NCBI GenBank assembly: GCA_900073065.1
Contig: FJOG01000040.1
Location: 226,822 to 290,821 of the forward strand
From: Phialocephala subalpina
Taxonomy: Eukaryota > Ascomycota > Leotiomycetes > Helotiales > Mollisiaceae
Reading direction: 5' to 3'
Length of the DNA: 64,000 nt
Of this stretch, positions 34,989-45,408 are shown in pieces. The stretch's first letter is position 1, and each line of letters begins with the position of its first letter. Below the pieces are notes generated by a model. The model searched no databases, was not told where the DNA came from, and saw only the letters and a program-made list of their open reading frames with translations. Made by a program: the position numbers and the translations under genes.

Positions 34989-36405
34989 ATGGTTTTCTGC
35001 AAAGCGCCGCTCTCGTCTCTTGCCTCTGCTATCTTCTTTGCTTATGCGCAAGCTTTATATCTCCAAAATGACTTGAGCTTTGGCCATACAAATGACAAGT
35101 ATGTCTTTCCACTCTGTTTCTTTTGTTCAATGCTAACTTTCTAAGGATCTCTCCCAATCTGCGAGCAATACCAAACTGGCACTTAATAGGCAAGCCCGAC
35201 CCGCCAGAGATCCTCTCGAACAAGATTGTCCTTACCCCGCCTGCTCCTGGCAACCAACGCGGGGCAATATGGTCAGAGAAGGTTCTGGAGTTCTCGAGTT
35301 GGACGGCAGACATCGATTTCAGAGCTACAGGTCCAGAGAGGGGAGGAGGCAATCTGAATATATGGTATGCGAAGAATGGACAGAATGAGGTTGGCACGAG
35401 CAGTATCTACACGGTGGGAAAGTTTGATGGATTGGCCTTGACGGTGGATCAATATGCCGGATCAGTACGTGCTTCTCTTACTTCAGTTCCTATTTAATTG
35501 CTGATCTTCATCCACAGGGCGGATTCATACGAGGCTTCCTGAACGACGGCACTACAGACTACAAATCCCACCACAGCGTCGACAGTCTCGCCTTCGGCCA
35601 CTGCGAATACTCCTACCGCAACCTCGGACGCCCCTCTCGAATCGCAGTCCGCCACTCAGACGAAGGACTCCGCGTCCAGGTCGACGGCGTCCTCTGCTTC
35701 GAGTCGAACAGAATCAAGCTCCCAGTAGGCTACAACTACGGCATCACAGCCGCCAGCGCCGAAACTCCCGACTCCTTCGAGATGTTCAAGTTCGTCACCA
35801 CCACTGAAACCCATACCCCAGATTACAAGGACCAAACAAATCTCGGCCAGATCCCCGAGAACGCGGATCAACACATCAAGCCGCTCCAAGAAGGACAAGA
35901 TCAAGGACAAATGCAACAAGGAGGCGACATTCCCGCTTTCAGTGATCCACCAGAGGAACCAGCAACCAAGTTCCACAGCTCCGCCGAACAATTCGCAGAC
36001 CTCCACAACCGCCTCCAAAGCATGATGAAATCCATCAACGCCATCTCCCGCGACCAATCCCTCAACTCCCAAAACGCCCTCTCCAAATACGACGAACTGA
36101 ATCAACGCGTCTCCCGCATCGAAGCCGCTCTCGACAAACTCCGCAACATGGGCGATAAACTCGATTCTATCCAATCAGACGTCCGTCAGACGAAGTCTGA
36201 TTTGCATAATGCGTTGGATAGACATGTGGCGGGTCTAAGAGGAGAGGTGAGGAACACGCATAGTGTGTTGGCAGGGACGCTTGAGGGGATGCCGAATCAT
36301 ACGGGAAGGTTTTTGTGGATTGTGTTGGGGAGTCAGGCGTTAGTTGTAGGCGCGTATTTGGCGTATAAGAGGAGAAAGGCGAATTCTCCGAAGAAGTATT
36401 TGTGA
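34989..36405 (+). CDS. L-type lectin cargo receptor (ERGIC-53/VIP36/Emp46-47 family)
   Basis: Three exons (34989-35098, 35146-35464, 35518-36405) give 438 residues. A signal peptide (MVFCKAPLSSLASAIFFAYAQA) leads into the legume-type lectin domain: LSFGHTNDKISPNL near 30, GAIWSEKVLEFSSWTADIDFRATG, GGNLNIWYAK, FDGLALTVDQY and GFLNDGTTDY with the carbohydrate/calcium loop region, then the final strands to about 270. A Gln/Pro-rich linker, a coiled coil of about 90 residues (LNQRVSRIEAALDKLRNMGDKL) and one C-terminal membrane span follow, ending with the short cytosolic tail KRRKANSPKKYL, whose lysines and terminal hydrophobics fit COPI/COPII sorting. The protein would carry high-mannose glycoproteins from ER to Golgi. 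It sits head to head with ALG8. Confidence 0.9.
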
Positions 36406-36889
36406 GGCAAGGCTGGGGAGGGACTTTGAATTTGTATTATAGGCCTGCTTGGATGGGCAGCTATTGCGTTGGTGGGACTTTGCTGGATTTGAGGGAGGAA
36501 ATATACATACTTCTGGCGTGACGGAGACAGAAGAATACACGATTTGATACCTAAGATCATACATATGTCCACGCTTCGCATGCGCTTTCGTTCCATCGCG
36601 TTAAATCGAAAGCATGTCAATGTGAGTCAAATTCATCAATCTTGAAAGATTTTCATTGTCTAGAGATACCTAAGAACATTCACCGAGGCGAGGCACCTCA
36701 CATTGTCCCAACTTTACAAGGTCATTGATCAGATCACAAGCAGCGAACGGCGACAGCATTCCAGTCGGAACGTTCATTCTCATTCAAAATCTCCCATCCC
36801 TTTTGAAGCTTCCATCCAAACTCCCTTCTTGATTTACAAGATGATATTGTACAATGCACGCCAGCGCCAATCCCTCACTCCCTAGATCA

Positions 36890-38327
36890 TTAAATATAAC
36901 TAACCTTAACGCCCATCCCAGCAGTCTGTCTGACCTTTCCCCAAGCACCGCCCATTATTCTCTTAATCCTATCTTTAACGTCTCTCCTACTCAAAATAGC
37001 CAACAGCCCAATAATAAACGCCAAGAATTGGAGTAAAAACATAGGTCTAGTCTTGAAGCTTCCAGCCATCTCTTCAACCAGTTTCATGATGTTGGATATT
37101 ATGTTGCCGGCTCGGGTGATTAGTGTTGGTGGTACTTTCTTTGCTGGTGCTGTGTTCCGAGCTGTTGGTGATGCGTTTGATGATGATTTCTTGTGTGATG
37201 AACCTTTCGACGATCCAGCCTTTACTGAGGATTTCGACCTGCTGCTTCCAGGTCGAGCAGGTGTATCTTCAACCCCATAGTCGACCTCACTTCCTCCCCT
37301 AGCTTTATCTCGTTTTAATCTTTCCTCTTCTTCTCGTTTTCGTTCCCGTTCTTCGTTCTCTATTCTTCGCCGTCGGGCATCTTCCATATCTCGCTTTAGT
37401 TGCTCTTCTTGGTATCGTTGTTGCTCTTTCTCTCGTCTCTCGGATTCTTTCTGTTCTTCTTGGAGGCTTTCGAGGGCTTGGAGGAAGGCTTCTCGGCGCT
37501 CTTCGTCGAGGACGGAGGATATGGTTATGAATTCTCGGGCGTAGTCCCATTCATTGTTTCGGAGGAGGACGTGGAGTGTGTATAGTTCGAGTATTTTGAC
37601 CCGTGCATTGAGGTCTCGGGGTGTATCGGTCCCGCTCCCTTTCGCTGGGCTGGGGTTTCGATTTCGTGGAGTTGCTGGAGACTGGAGGCGTGAGGAGATG
37701 TCGAGGTTCGGTGTGGTGGAGGATGCGAGGTAGTTTTCGAGGCGCTGCTGGTTGACTTTTTGGGTGCGGGCATGCGCCAGGAGCAATGTCGCGCTGAAGG
37801 AATCTGTTAGCGACTGGAAATTTATAGGGATAGAAGGCATCCTACAGGTTTATAACAACGTCGGAATCTACATCTCCCTCCACTCTTCCATATCCATTCT
37901 TCACCACCTCTTCCCATACCTCACCGTCCCTCACTTTCGAGACCAGCGACCTCCACTCCGAGCTCCCAAACGTCTGCTTTCCCTCGTCCGGATCCAACTC
38001 TAGTGCCGCGTTCAATATTGTGAGGTATAAACTCCAGACCTTTACCCTCGTAGTCTTGCCGGCTTTGGAGACTGGCGCAGGCTCGGGATCAGCATTCGTA
38101 TCGTCCGCTGGCGGTGGAGTGATCACAGGAAGGATCGTAGACAGAGACTCGGGCAATCGACGCGTCAGGAAGAGTGTAGAAGATTGCCTGTAGATCTTGG
38201 TGATTTGCGAGGAGGTCTGCCGCGAGGAAGCCGAGCTCAGAGAGATTGAAGAAGACAGCAATTGTGATGACGAGAGCGTCTCCCTCGTTGGACTGAGGGT
38301 CGTCGCGATGGATCCGACGGAAGTCAT
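36890..38327 (-). CDS. PEX26: peroxin 26 (Pex26/Pex15-type peroxisomal membrane anchor)
   Basis: Two exons (38327-37846, 37793-36890) with a 52-bp intron give 461 residues. The N-terminal half has the block [32 protein letters not shown], then [41 protein letters not shown], and [49 protein letters not shown], the signature of fungal Pex26. A very charged coiled coil ([17 protein letters not shown]) and a low-complexity Ser/Lys linker precede one tail-anchor segment ([18 protein letters not shown]) near residue 410. In fungi this protein docks the Pex1-Pex6 AAA ATPases on peroxisomes so that the receptor Pex5 can be recycled. The start at 38327 is the only ATG before the conserved block. Confidence 0.87.
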
Positions 38328-39925
38328 TGTGTTCTATGACTTCGAAGACGTGGATTGTGGTGTGGGAGTAGAAAGGAGACGAGTCCGAGGGGACTGGAAT
38401 GGAGTTCGTGATCTTGTGTCTTGAACGTGAAAGAGACTCGGCAGCCAGTGCCTCGGCTTTACCCCCACCAGTCTGATTGGTAGAAATCTAGCGTGTTTTT
38501 GTACTAAGCATAACTTTATGTCAATGAGCATAATTCTGTGGACATAATCTTCTCAGGCCGACGAGGTTGGCAAACCCTCACCCAACAAAAGACACAGCAA
38601 TCATGAAGGACCACATCAGATGACAACGACTCTCGGCTGGTGCGACGCAATCACTGATAGGCTTCACATATGAATGTATGCTCATCAAGCAATCAAAAAG
38701 TGCGTTCCTTCCTAATGGGCGTGACAAGTCGATGACACCATTGAGTTGCTGCTCAAATCACCCTGCCTCTCTCCTCAATGCAGTACACATTGCCACTTTA
38801 TCTCTATGTTCTTGCTACTTTTGTTTAGAAGGAACGCAACGGATTTGCATTTATCCTCCTTTTGGGTGTGGTCGACAGCCTCAGTCCGGCTGCTGCACCA
38901 CTCACCAGCAATCCAAGAAGTGCAAGCTTACTTCAGACCACTCACTACCTTCTTCTAACTGCTCTTGAAAGTCCAGAGCAGTATCGACAAATAAAAGTTT
39001 CGAGCCAGCCTGCTTTTTTCGAACTCGCATTCGGGTCGCCGTCGAGGTTGGTGGCTGAAAAATTCGCTGAGCCGTCAACTCTTTCTGGATCTGCAACCTC
39101 TCTCCACACCACCCCTTCTTCTACACCTTCTCGACAACTTCAGATCACAAGAAGCACCTGTCATCTTGGCTACTGTGCCTTTTCATTCTGCTCAGCGTCT
39201 GGTGCAGTCTCTCAGCACCTGGGTAAGAGCGTGACATATGGTTCGCCTGCGGCTTCATTCCCCTACTACATTCTGCTTACACAGCCTCAACGACTTCAGA
39301 CAAAAGCAACACCTGGTACTCTTCTGTGGAGAGCTCATTCTTTCTGTCCGACGCTGGTCTCTCGAAAGCTGCCCTGACAGTTGACAATTGCTTTGGCCTG
39401 CACCGTTTCCTCCCAACTTCCACCTTCTGCCTACACAACCTCAAAGACCCCAGACGGAAGGAACATTGGGCGCTGCTACCCAGAGTACTTGGATATGCTC
39501 TCGATCTTATCTGGTTCAACTTGCAGCCCCTTTCTTCACAGCCACTCCTGCATAGTCAACCTCAATAACATTAGACGAGAGCAGCATTTGGTGCCTTCCC
39601 TAAGTTGCTCTTACATCCTACCCTGCGTTGACTTTTGTCTCATCAAGGCTCGCTGAGCAATTGATACCGTTTTCAGCCTCATAGCTTTCTTCTTAGCTCA
39701 ACCTCTGTCCTATACCAGCGACAGTTCAGACGAAAACAAAGGCTCGTACGATTGTGAACCGGGCTATTGCGATCTTTGAGCGTCAACGTCCCCCCCTACG
39801 GGCTTATTTAAAGGTTGATACCTTCTTAGAGCTGCAACTGCCCTTCCTTTCCATCAACGGTCCACAACAACGAACACGTCGACACTCCCGCATACACCCC
39901 CGCATATCAGAGGCCCTCATCCAAG
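38328..39925. other. long 5' leader region with degenerate repeats
   Basis: A 1.6-kb gap between the divergent PEX26 and ribonuclease genes. Pyrimidine-rich DNA carries imperfect repeats at roughly 39127, 39284, 39433 and 39557 (listed separately). Overlapping open frames of 60-170 codons occur, rich in Ser, Leu and Pro, as expected from a pyrimidine-rich leader, with no family signature. Confidence 0.5.
39120..39600 (+). repeat. degenerate repeats of ~125-150 bp period in a leader region
   Basis: Four segments share the pattern ACAACCTCAA-(4-6)-CAGAC-AAG-A-CA--TGGT: near 39127, 39284, 39433 and 39557. Spacing is about 150, 150 and 125 bp. Similarity is strongest between the second and third copies (CCTCAACGACTTCAGAC / CCTCAAAGACCCCAGAC). 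Confidence 0.4.
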
Positions 39926-41756
39926 ATGGAGATCGACCATGCGCACTTCCGTCAGCAATTGCTACCCATTCTTAGATCCATTTCCAATGCCTGTATCGTC
40001 ACGTTTGATCTGGAAATGAGCGGCATCACCACTCGCCCAAAGTTTTCCGCTGGTGATCGGTCTCTTAATGTGGGCAAACTCATCCTCCAGGAACAATATG
40101 AGGAGATGAAGAGTGCTGCGGAAACCTACCAGGTTCTACAGATCGGCCTTACCTGTGTTTCTAAGGATCAAGAAAAGGGTATGAAGTCGACGGGCGTCGT
40201 TGTCGCGGTACTTATGCAGTATGCTAACACTTGTGCTTAGGTTTTTACCTTGCTCAGCCCTACAACTTCAATCTGAGCCCGCTCGCAGCCGACGGTGTTG
40301 AGTTGAATCTGAGCCGCAACTTTACATTTGCTGCTAGTGCCTCTGGCTTCTTGCTCAAGAACGGCTTTGACTTTGGCAAGGTCTTCAAGGAAGGTGTTAC
40401 ATACTTATCTCGTGACGAAGAGATCAACCTCCTCGAGGACTATAAGGAACGAGCAAATCATAATGCCAAGATCCCGGATATGATCGTTGCTCCTGATGCT
40501 CATGATACCCTCGAGTTCCTCCGTTTGGCCAGAAAGACTGTTAGCGGTTGGGTCAAGGAGGCTAATGTATGACTCAAAATAAGGGGCTTGATAGTTGTGT
40601 GTTCGCTAACTTGTTTCATAGCCGGAGTTTACTTTCGTCAACGTTGCTAGCCCTTCCGGCCCACTGAATGGTTACCAACGACGCCTCGTCCACCAACTAA
40701 TTCGCAACGAGTTCCCTGGTCTTCGAACATTTGCTCGTAACGACGGATCCTTCATGCAAGTCGAGAAGCTCAATCTGGAGAGAGAGCTGGCATACCAGAA
40801 GAGTCGTGAGACTGCCTTCTTGGGGAAGATTGCCAGACAGACGGGTAAGCAATAACCATGGGGCCACTTCAAAACAATAGCTGACAAACATAGGCATGAG
40901 ATGGATCTTCGAAGCACTTTCTGGTGGTGATCTTTCCGGAATTGACCCTGACTGGTTCTGCAAAGGCCTGGGTCTGAAGGAAATCAACGCCGTCAAGGAG
41001 GAATTCAAGGAAATCTGCGAGAAGCTGAAGAACAACAAGAAGCGCATCCTTGTTGGCCACAATCTATTCACCGACCTTGGCTTTCTCTACAAGACATTCA
41101 TTGGTACCCTCCCAACCTCAGTCAAGCACTTCCAAGAGGAGATCCATGACCTGTTCCCCTTCGTCATCGACACTAAGTATCTCGCTACCCATGGCGCCAA
41201 GGATATGAGCCCCAGAAGCAACCTCAAGGAATTACTTACACCATTCCGAAAGGTCCATACTCCTCTTATTCTCCTCCACCAGGAGCATACTTCCTACGGC
41301 TCTGAGATCGGTAGAGACCACGAAGCCGGATTCGACAGCTGGATGACCGCAGAGTTGTTTATCAAGTTGGCCGCTAAATTGTATGCTGAGGTCAAGGACA
41401 CTCTGGACGGTTCCGATTCTTCCGGTCCCGAGGCTAGGGAGGGATTTCTCAACGAGCACCAAGAATCAGATGGCGGGGTGGAACTAAAGAAGGTCACTTC
41501 CGACGAGGACTTGATCAGCTTCACGGACAATCAACCACCCGAGTGGCATGCCATGGAGCTTGCCGGACCCTCTACCGCTGTTGATGAGGGTGCTGTGAAG
41601 GTTCCGCAATGGCTCCCGCAGATGACCAGTAGCTTCTGGGACATTTATGTCAACAAGCTCCGTGTCAATGCCTCCGAGGGAGGGGTTTGTGATCTCGCCG
41701 AACGGAATGAGGATCGGATTGTTGAGGATGTCCGCCGCAAGTTGGGACATTTGTGA
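39926..41756 (+). CDS. CAF1/PARN-family poly(A)-specific 3' exoribonuclease
   Basis: Four exons (39926-40178, 40241-40566, 40622-40844, 40894-41756) give 554 residues from ATG 39926 (MEIDHAHFRQQLLPIL). The DEDD nuclease core is present: FDLEMSGI with Asp and Glu near residue 29, VGHNLFTDLGFLYKTF with the third Asp near 360, and the His/Asp of DHEAGFDSWMTA (DEDDh type) near 440. The FYLAQPYNFNL block after the first and the IRNEFPGLRTFARNDGSFMQV block in the insertion place it with PARN-like enzymes rather than with the short Caf1/Pop2 subunit. Such enzymes remove poly(A) tails or trim structured non-coding RNAs such as snoRNA or telomerase RNA 3' ends. No R3H or RRM domain is visible. Confidence 0.9.
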
Positions 41757-42678
41757 TTGAGCGAGATACTAGGATATCGCGTAGCTTAGTTCTGGGGCAT
41801 AGTGTGGAGTTCGGGAGTTGAGCTGGGGACAGAGTATGGAGCATGCGGATGCAGATTCACATAGTGAGCATCAAGCACTCAAATCAAATGGATGATTTTC
41901 ATTAACTTTCGATGTCCCACTCGTTCTGGTATTTTGAAACCTCCAAAACTTGGCAAGTGCTAACCATATGATATCCAATTAGCTGGAGTCCATAACTTTG
42001 CAAAAATATCAACTACATTCTTTGTAAATTATTACTATAATTTATTTTCACGACGATAATATCTCATTATTTGACGTACATTATAGTCTCGAACCATTGA
42101 TTATGCCTTGATTCCCTTAAACTGAGATTTCCTCGATGATAATCTCCCAAGCCTTGTGATGCATCTAGTTCTAAAGCATGGGAAAGGCAAATCTCGATGC
42201 AGGTGAGGGAGAACCCCGCAATAACCCGCCATGAAAACCAGCTGCTTGCAGTAAATAATGAGTGGCGAACTTTCTCAATACAAGTTTCAATGCTTCACGA
42301 AGAACATGCGATACATCTGTCTTCGTCAACATGTGATGTTTGTCTGGTAAAGCAATTCTGCAAGGTGATGGCCATGCAAACAGCTGACCCCTGACAACAG
42401 CTAACGTTCAATCTTGAATCATGAATGTTATAAGCTTGTAAATTATCTGCTTTGCCAAGTCTCCTATTATTCTCTAGTATTGACTTTCGAGCAATTATCT
42501 TACTTCACATCAAATCTGACATCTTAAATTCGGACATTTGTCCCGTGTCCAACACAGTGGCTTAGACTTCGACACGTCAACTTCACATCATCATATCTTC
42601 TGTGACAGATTGTCAAATATCTCCTCGATTCAGTTTCACATTCATACTTTTCAAAGATCTATATTCATCTCAACAGCC
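41757..42678. other. intergenic, AT-rich in part
   Basis: The 3' flank of the ribonuclease, then AT-rich sequence around 41990-42110. No gene is seen. Confidence 0.5.
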
Positions 42679-43877
42679 ATGGCGTACGAGAAGGTGGTCC
42701 AAGAGCTTCAGATGAAAATTGTCGAGGAGCCGAATGGCTTCACAAATTCTTCGAGGCGATCCATAGCGCCAGAAGCAGCGGTATCAAGGAGATGTAGCCC
42801 ATCAAAACCCTTGAAGACTATTACAACTTCTTGAACGAGCTCTTGCTCTGGGTGCCATCAGAGAACTTCCAAGGAGCGGACGTCTACAATCACTTTTGCC
42901 TGTTCTACTTCGTGTTGGATCAGCCATCAACCAAGAAGCTGCAGACTCCAATCCTTCCAGGTCCGAGTCCCGAGAGTCTGACCTGGTCGTCGAATTGGAT
43001 GGTACAGTATGCCAAGCCTCAAGGACAGTTTTTGGATACACCGGAATCCATCACACCGGAATCCCTTGAAACCTTTCGTGACTCGCCAAATTACAACATG
43101 GGCGACTATCTCGAGCCAAGAGGAGGGTGGAGATCATACAACGAGTTCTTCGCCCGCAACTTTAAACCTGGATATATACCAGTAGCAGTGGTCTCAGACC
43201 AGACAATCATCGTTAGCCCAGCAGACTCAATGTTCGATGGACAATGGGAGATCCGCTCAGACTCAGGTGTCACTATCAAGACCATCCACTGGAAAAATAG
43301 CGAATTACTCGAAGGAAGCCCCTTTGCAGATAGATTCACCCAGGGGATCTTCACTCACGCCTTCCTCAATCCAGCAGAGTATCATCACCAGCACGCACCA
43401 GTCGGCGGCAAAGTCGTCGAAGCTCGTGTCATACCAGGCCAAGTGTATCTCGAAGTCAATGCATAACCATCAGCTGTTGACGGCACCCTGAGCCTCGTGC
43501 CTCAATGCAAACTTCACAATCTGTCAACCAAGACCAAGACTCGATTATTAGGGGATGGAGAAGACGGAGTCATGTTTTTCGATGCACCTGATAATGCGGG
43601 ATACCAATTCTGTCAAACTCGTGGGCTCGTGGTTTTTGAGACGGCGATTGGACTTGTTGCTGTTTTGCCAATGGGGATGGCTCAGGTTTCTTCGATCGTT
43701 CTTACGGCAGAGGTTGGACAGACGTTGCGCAAAAAAGAGGAGATCTCGTATTTCCAGTTTGGAGGGTCGGATACCGTGCTTGTTTTTGAGGCGAAGAGTA
43801 ATGTTAGTGTTACCGCTCAGGTGGGAACGCATTATAAGGTTGGGAATAGGATTGCGCAGGCTTTCCCTGAACTTTGA
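42679..43877 (+). pseudogene. phosphatidylserine decarboxylase-like pseudogene
   Basis: From ATG 42679 (MAYEKVVQELQMKIVEEP) the frame is lost; one base over, EWLHKFFEAIHSARSSGIKEM continues, followed by a TAG, then a long conserved block: IKTLEDYYNFLNELLLWVPSENFQG, YNHFCLFYFVLDQP, GGWRSYNEFFARNFKPG and the PSD-type HAFLNPAEYHHQHAPVGGKVVEARVIPGQVYLEVNA. A TAA at 43464-43466 interrupts the same frame, which resumes PSAVDGTLSLVPQ and runs through GYQFCQTRGL, VAVLPMGMAQVSSI and FQFGGSDTVLVFE to the stop at 43875-43877. The GGS motif is where the family self-cleaves to form its pyruvoyl group. One frameshift and two nonsense codons make the gene inactive unless they are sequencing errors. Intact fungal relatives are soluble decarboxylases of phosphatidylserine-like or amino-acid substrates. 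Confidence 0.75.
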
Positions 43878-44008
43878 GGTCTGCTTTTCAACACTCACGC
43901 CGAATCGTTCGTAAATCCGAAAGGTTGCAGGATATATAGAGCTCAAATTGGAAGGCCAATCAAAATGTTTCCTCTGTGTTGGCTTCTGGTGGCTGAAACG
44001 AGCATCAA

Positions 44009-45019
44009 ATGACTCCCCTTCACTTCCTCAAATCTCCTTCATCATCACGGACAATGCAAAATACGCAACTTGGAGCCAGTTTTGGACAGCAAGGCCAAGT
44101 GCAATCAGAATTCTCGCAACAATGGCAAAGCCAGACACAATCTGTGTCCCAGTCTCATTACCCCACGCCAGGCGCTAGCACCCCCCTATCTCGCGATCAG
44201 CTCGTCTCACTCTTCCCAAACCATCGAGCAGAATACCTCACCAACATCCTCACTCAAGCGCAGACAATCACCATCAAATTCGAATTCGACCTCTCACTCA
44301 CTAAGCTCTCTCCACAACTCGCGTCGTCTCTCCATCTCACCAATCCCAATTATAGCGACGACACTCTCACTCTCGAAGCTGCACATGTTTTCTTCTCAAA
44401 AAACCTCTTCTTGATAAAGACATCCCTGATTCCTACATTCGTTTCTTGGTATATCGGCGGATACAAACCAAGTAATCTAATGTCCCACCTCACGATCTTG
44501 ACTGGACCGCAAAATAATCGCCAAATTTCCAACGCTGCTTTTTGGCCGCTGCTATCACTTCCCAATCTTCGCACACTCAAGATTATTTTCCGCGACCGAA
44601 GAGGGAAGCCCGCAGGACCCTATTCCTGGCTCCGCCCGGCGACACATGCCATCCTTCTCCTCCAACAAAGACTCGGGCTAGGATTGAAATTATGGGTCGG
44701 CACTCCCAGCGGCGAGCGATCATACGAAGAAGAAGAATGGGATTTTGAAGCAGATAGAGAAGAAGCGAATATGAAGGAGGTCACGGATTACCTGAGACCA
44801 GCTACGGATGAAGAAAGGAGAGAATGGGAAGAGTGGCAGGGTATTTGTGAACGGTATCGAGGGCCATTGTCTAGTAAAGTGACGATGTTGTGGCAGGCGG
44901 GGAAGGAGTGGGTTACGCATGAGATGTGGGATTTGATGGCTGCGAAGGTTAGTGTTAGGGAGTGGAATGAGATGGGAAGGTTGGAGATCTTGGAGTTGGG
45001 GAATGTTGTGATGAGTTGA
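44009..45019 (+). CDS. hypothetical protein
   Basis: Single exon, 336 residues from ATG 44009; a second ATG (MQNTQLGASFGQ) 15 codons in is equally possible. The N-terminal ~60 residues are Gln/Ser-rich and disordered. The body is alpha/beta with LSRDQLVSLFPNHRAEYLTNIL, a hydrophobic FLIKTSLIPTFVSWYIGGYKPSNLMSHLTIL segment and NAAFWPLLSLPNLRTLKIIF, resembling the leucine-rich F-box-like 'hypothetical' proteins common in ascomycetes. The C-terminus is acidic and Trp-rich. No catalytic motif is seen. The long intact frame between two family-known genes supports reality; function unknown. Confidence 0.6.
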   Translation: MTPLHFLKSPSSSRTMQNTQLGASFGQQGQVQSEFSQQWQSQTQSVSQSHYPTPGASTPLSRDQLVSLFPNHRAEYLTNILTQAQTITIKFEFDLSLTKLSPQLASSLHLTNPNYSDDTLTLEAAHVFFSKNLFLIKTSLIPTFVSWYIGGYKPSNLMSHLTILTGPQNNRQISNAAFWPLLSLPNLRTLKIIFRDRRGKPAGPYSWLRPATHAILLLQQRLGLGLKLWVGTPSGERSYEEEEWDFEADREEANMKEVTDYLRPATDEERREWEEWQGICERYRGPLSSKVTMLWQAGKEWVTHEMWDLMAAKVSVREWNEMGRLEILELGNVVMS

Positions 45020-45408
45020 AGGTTGTGGGATTAAACTTACCGGATGTTCAGCGATCTATGCCCTGAACATTGTAACCTTACCGACTCACTGAGAGGGAAC
45101 AGCCTGAAGGAATCTTTCGCTTAGCGAAATCTCACGAACTAATTTCAATATTGATAAAGCCATGCTTTATCAATTCTTACTACCTCGGACGTATCTTACA
45201 ATACTCTTCATATAGAGTTTTTCCCTATATTGGTAATCACTTCACTTCACATCTGTTCTGGAGAACGTTCGTCCACGTGATGTGAAGCGTTCGAGCGACC
45301 TCGGACTGCAACGTCTCGGACGAAGCGGAGATGAGTCAATCTCAAGTCAAAATTTATCATTCTCTCTTGTCTCAACTCAAACTCTACCATGCTGCGATTG
45401 TACTTCCC
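45020..45408. other. intergenic / promoter of MFS gene
   Basis: Contains the near-palindromic CTTCACATC...GATGTGAAG pair flanking 45245-45290 and the upstream region of the next gene. An alternative start for that gene lies inside it, at ATG 45331. Confidence 0.4.

Noticed and set aside
38862..39377. 171-codon frame upstream of the ribonuclease
   Set aside because: Three overlapping frames of similar length in pyrimidine-rich repeat DNA suggest chance, not a gene.
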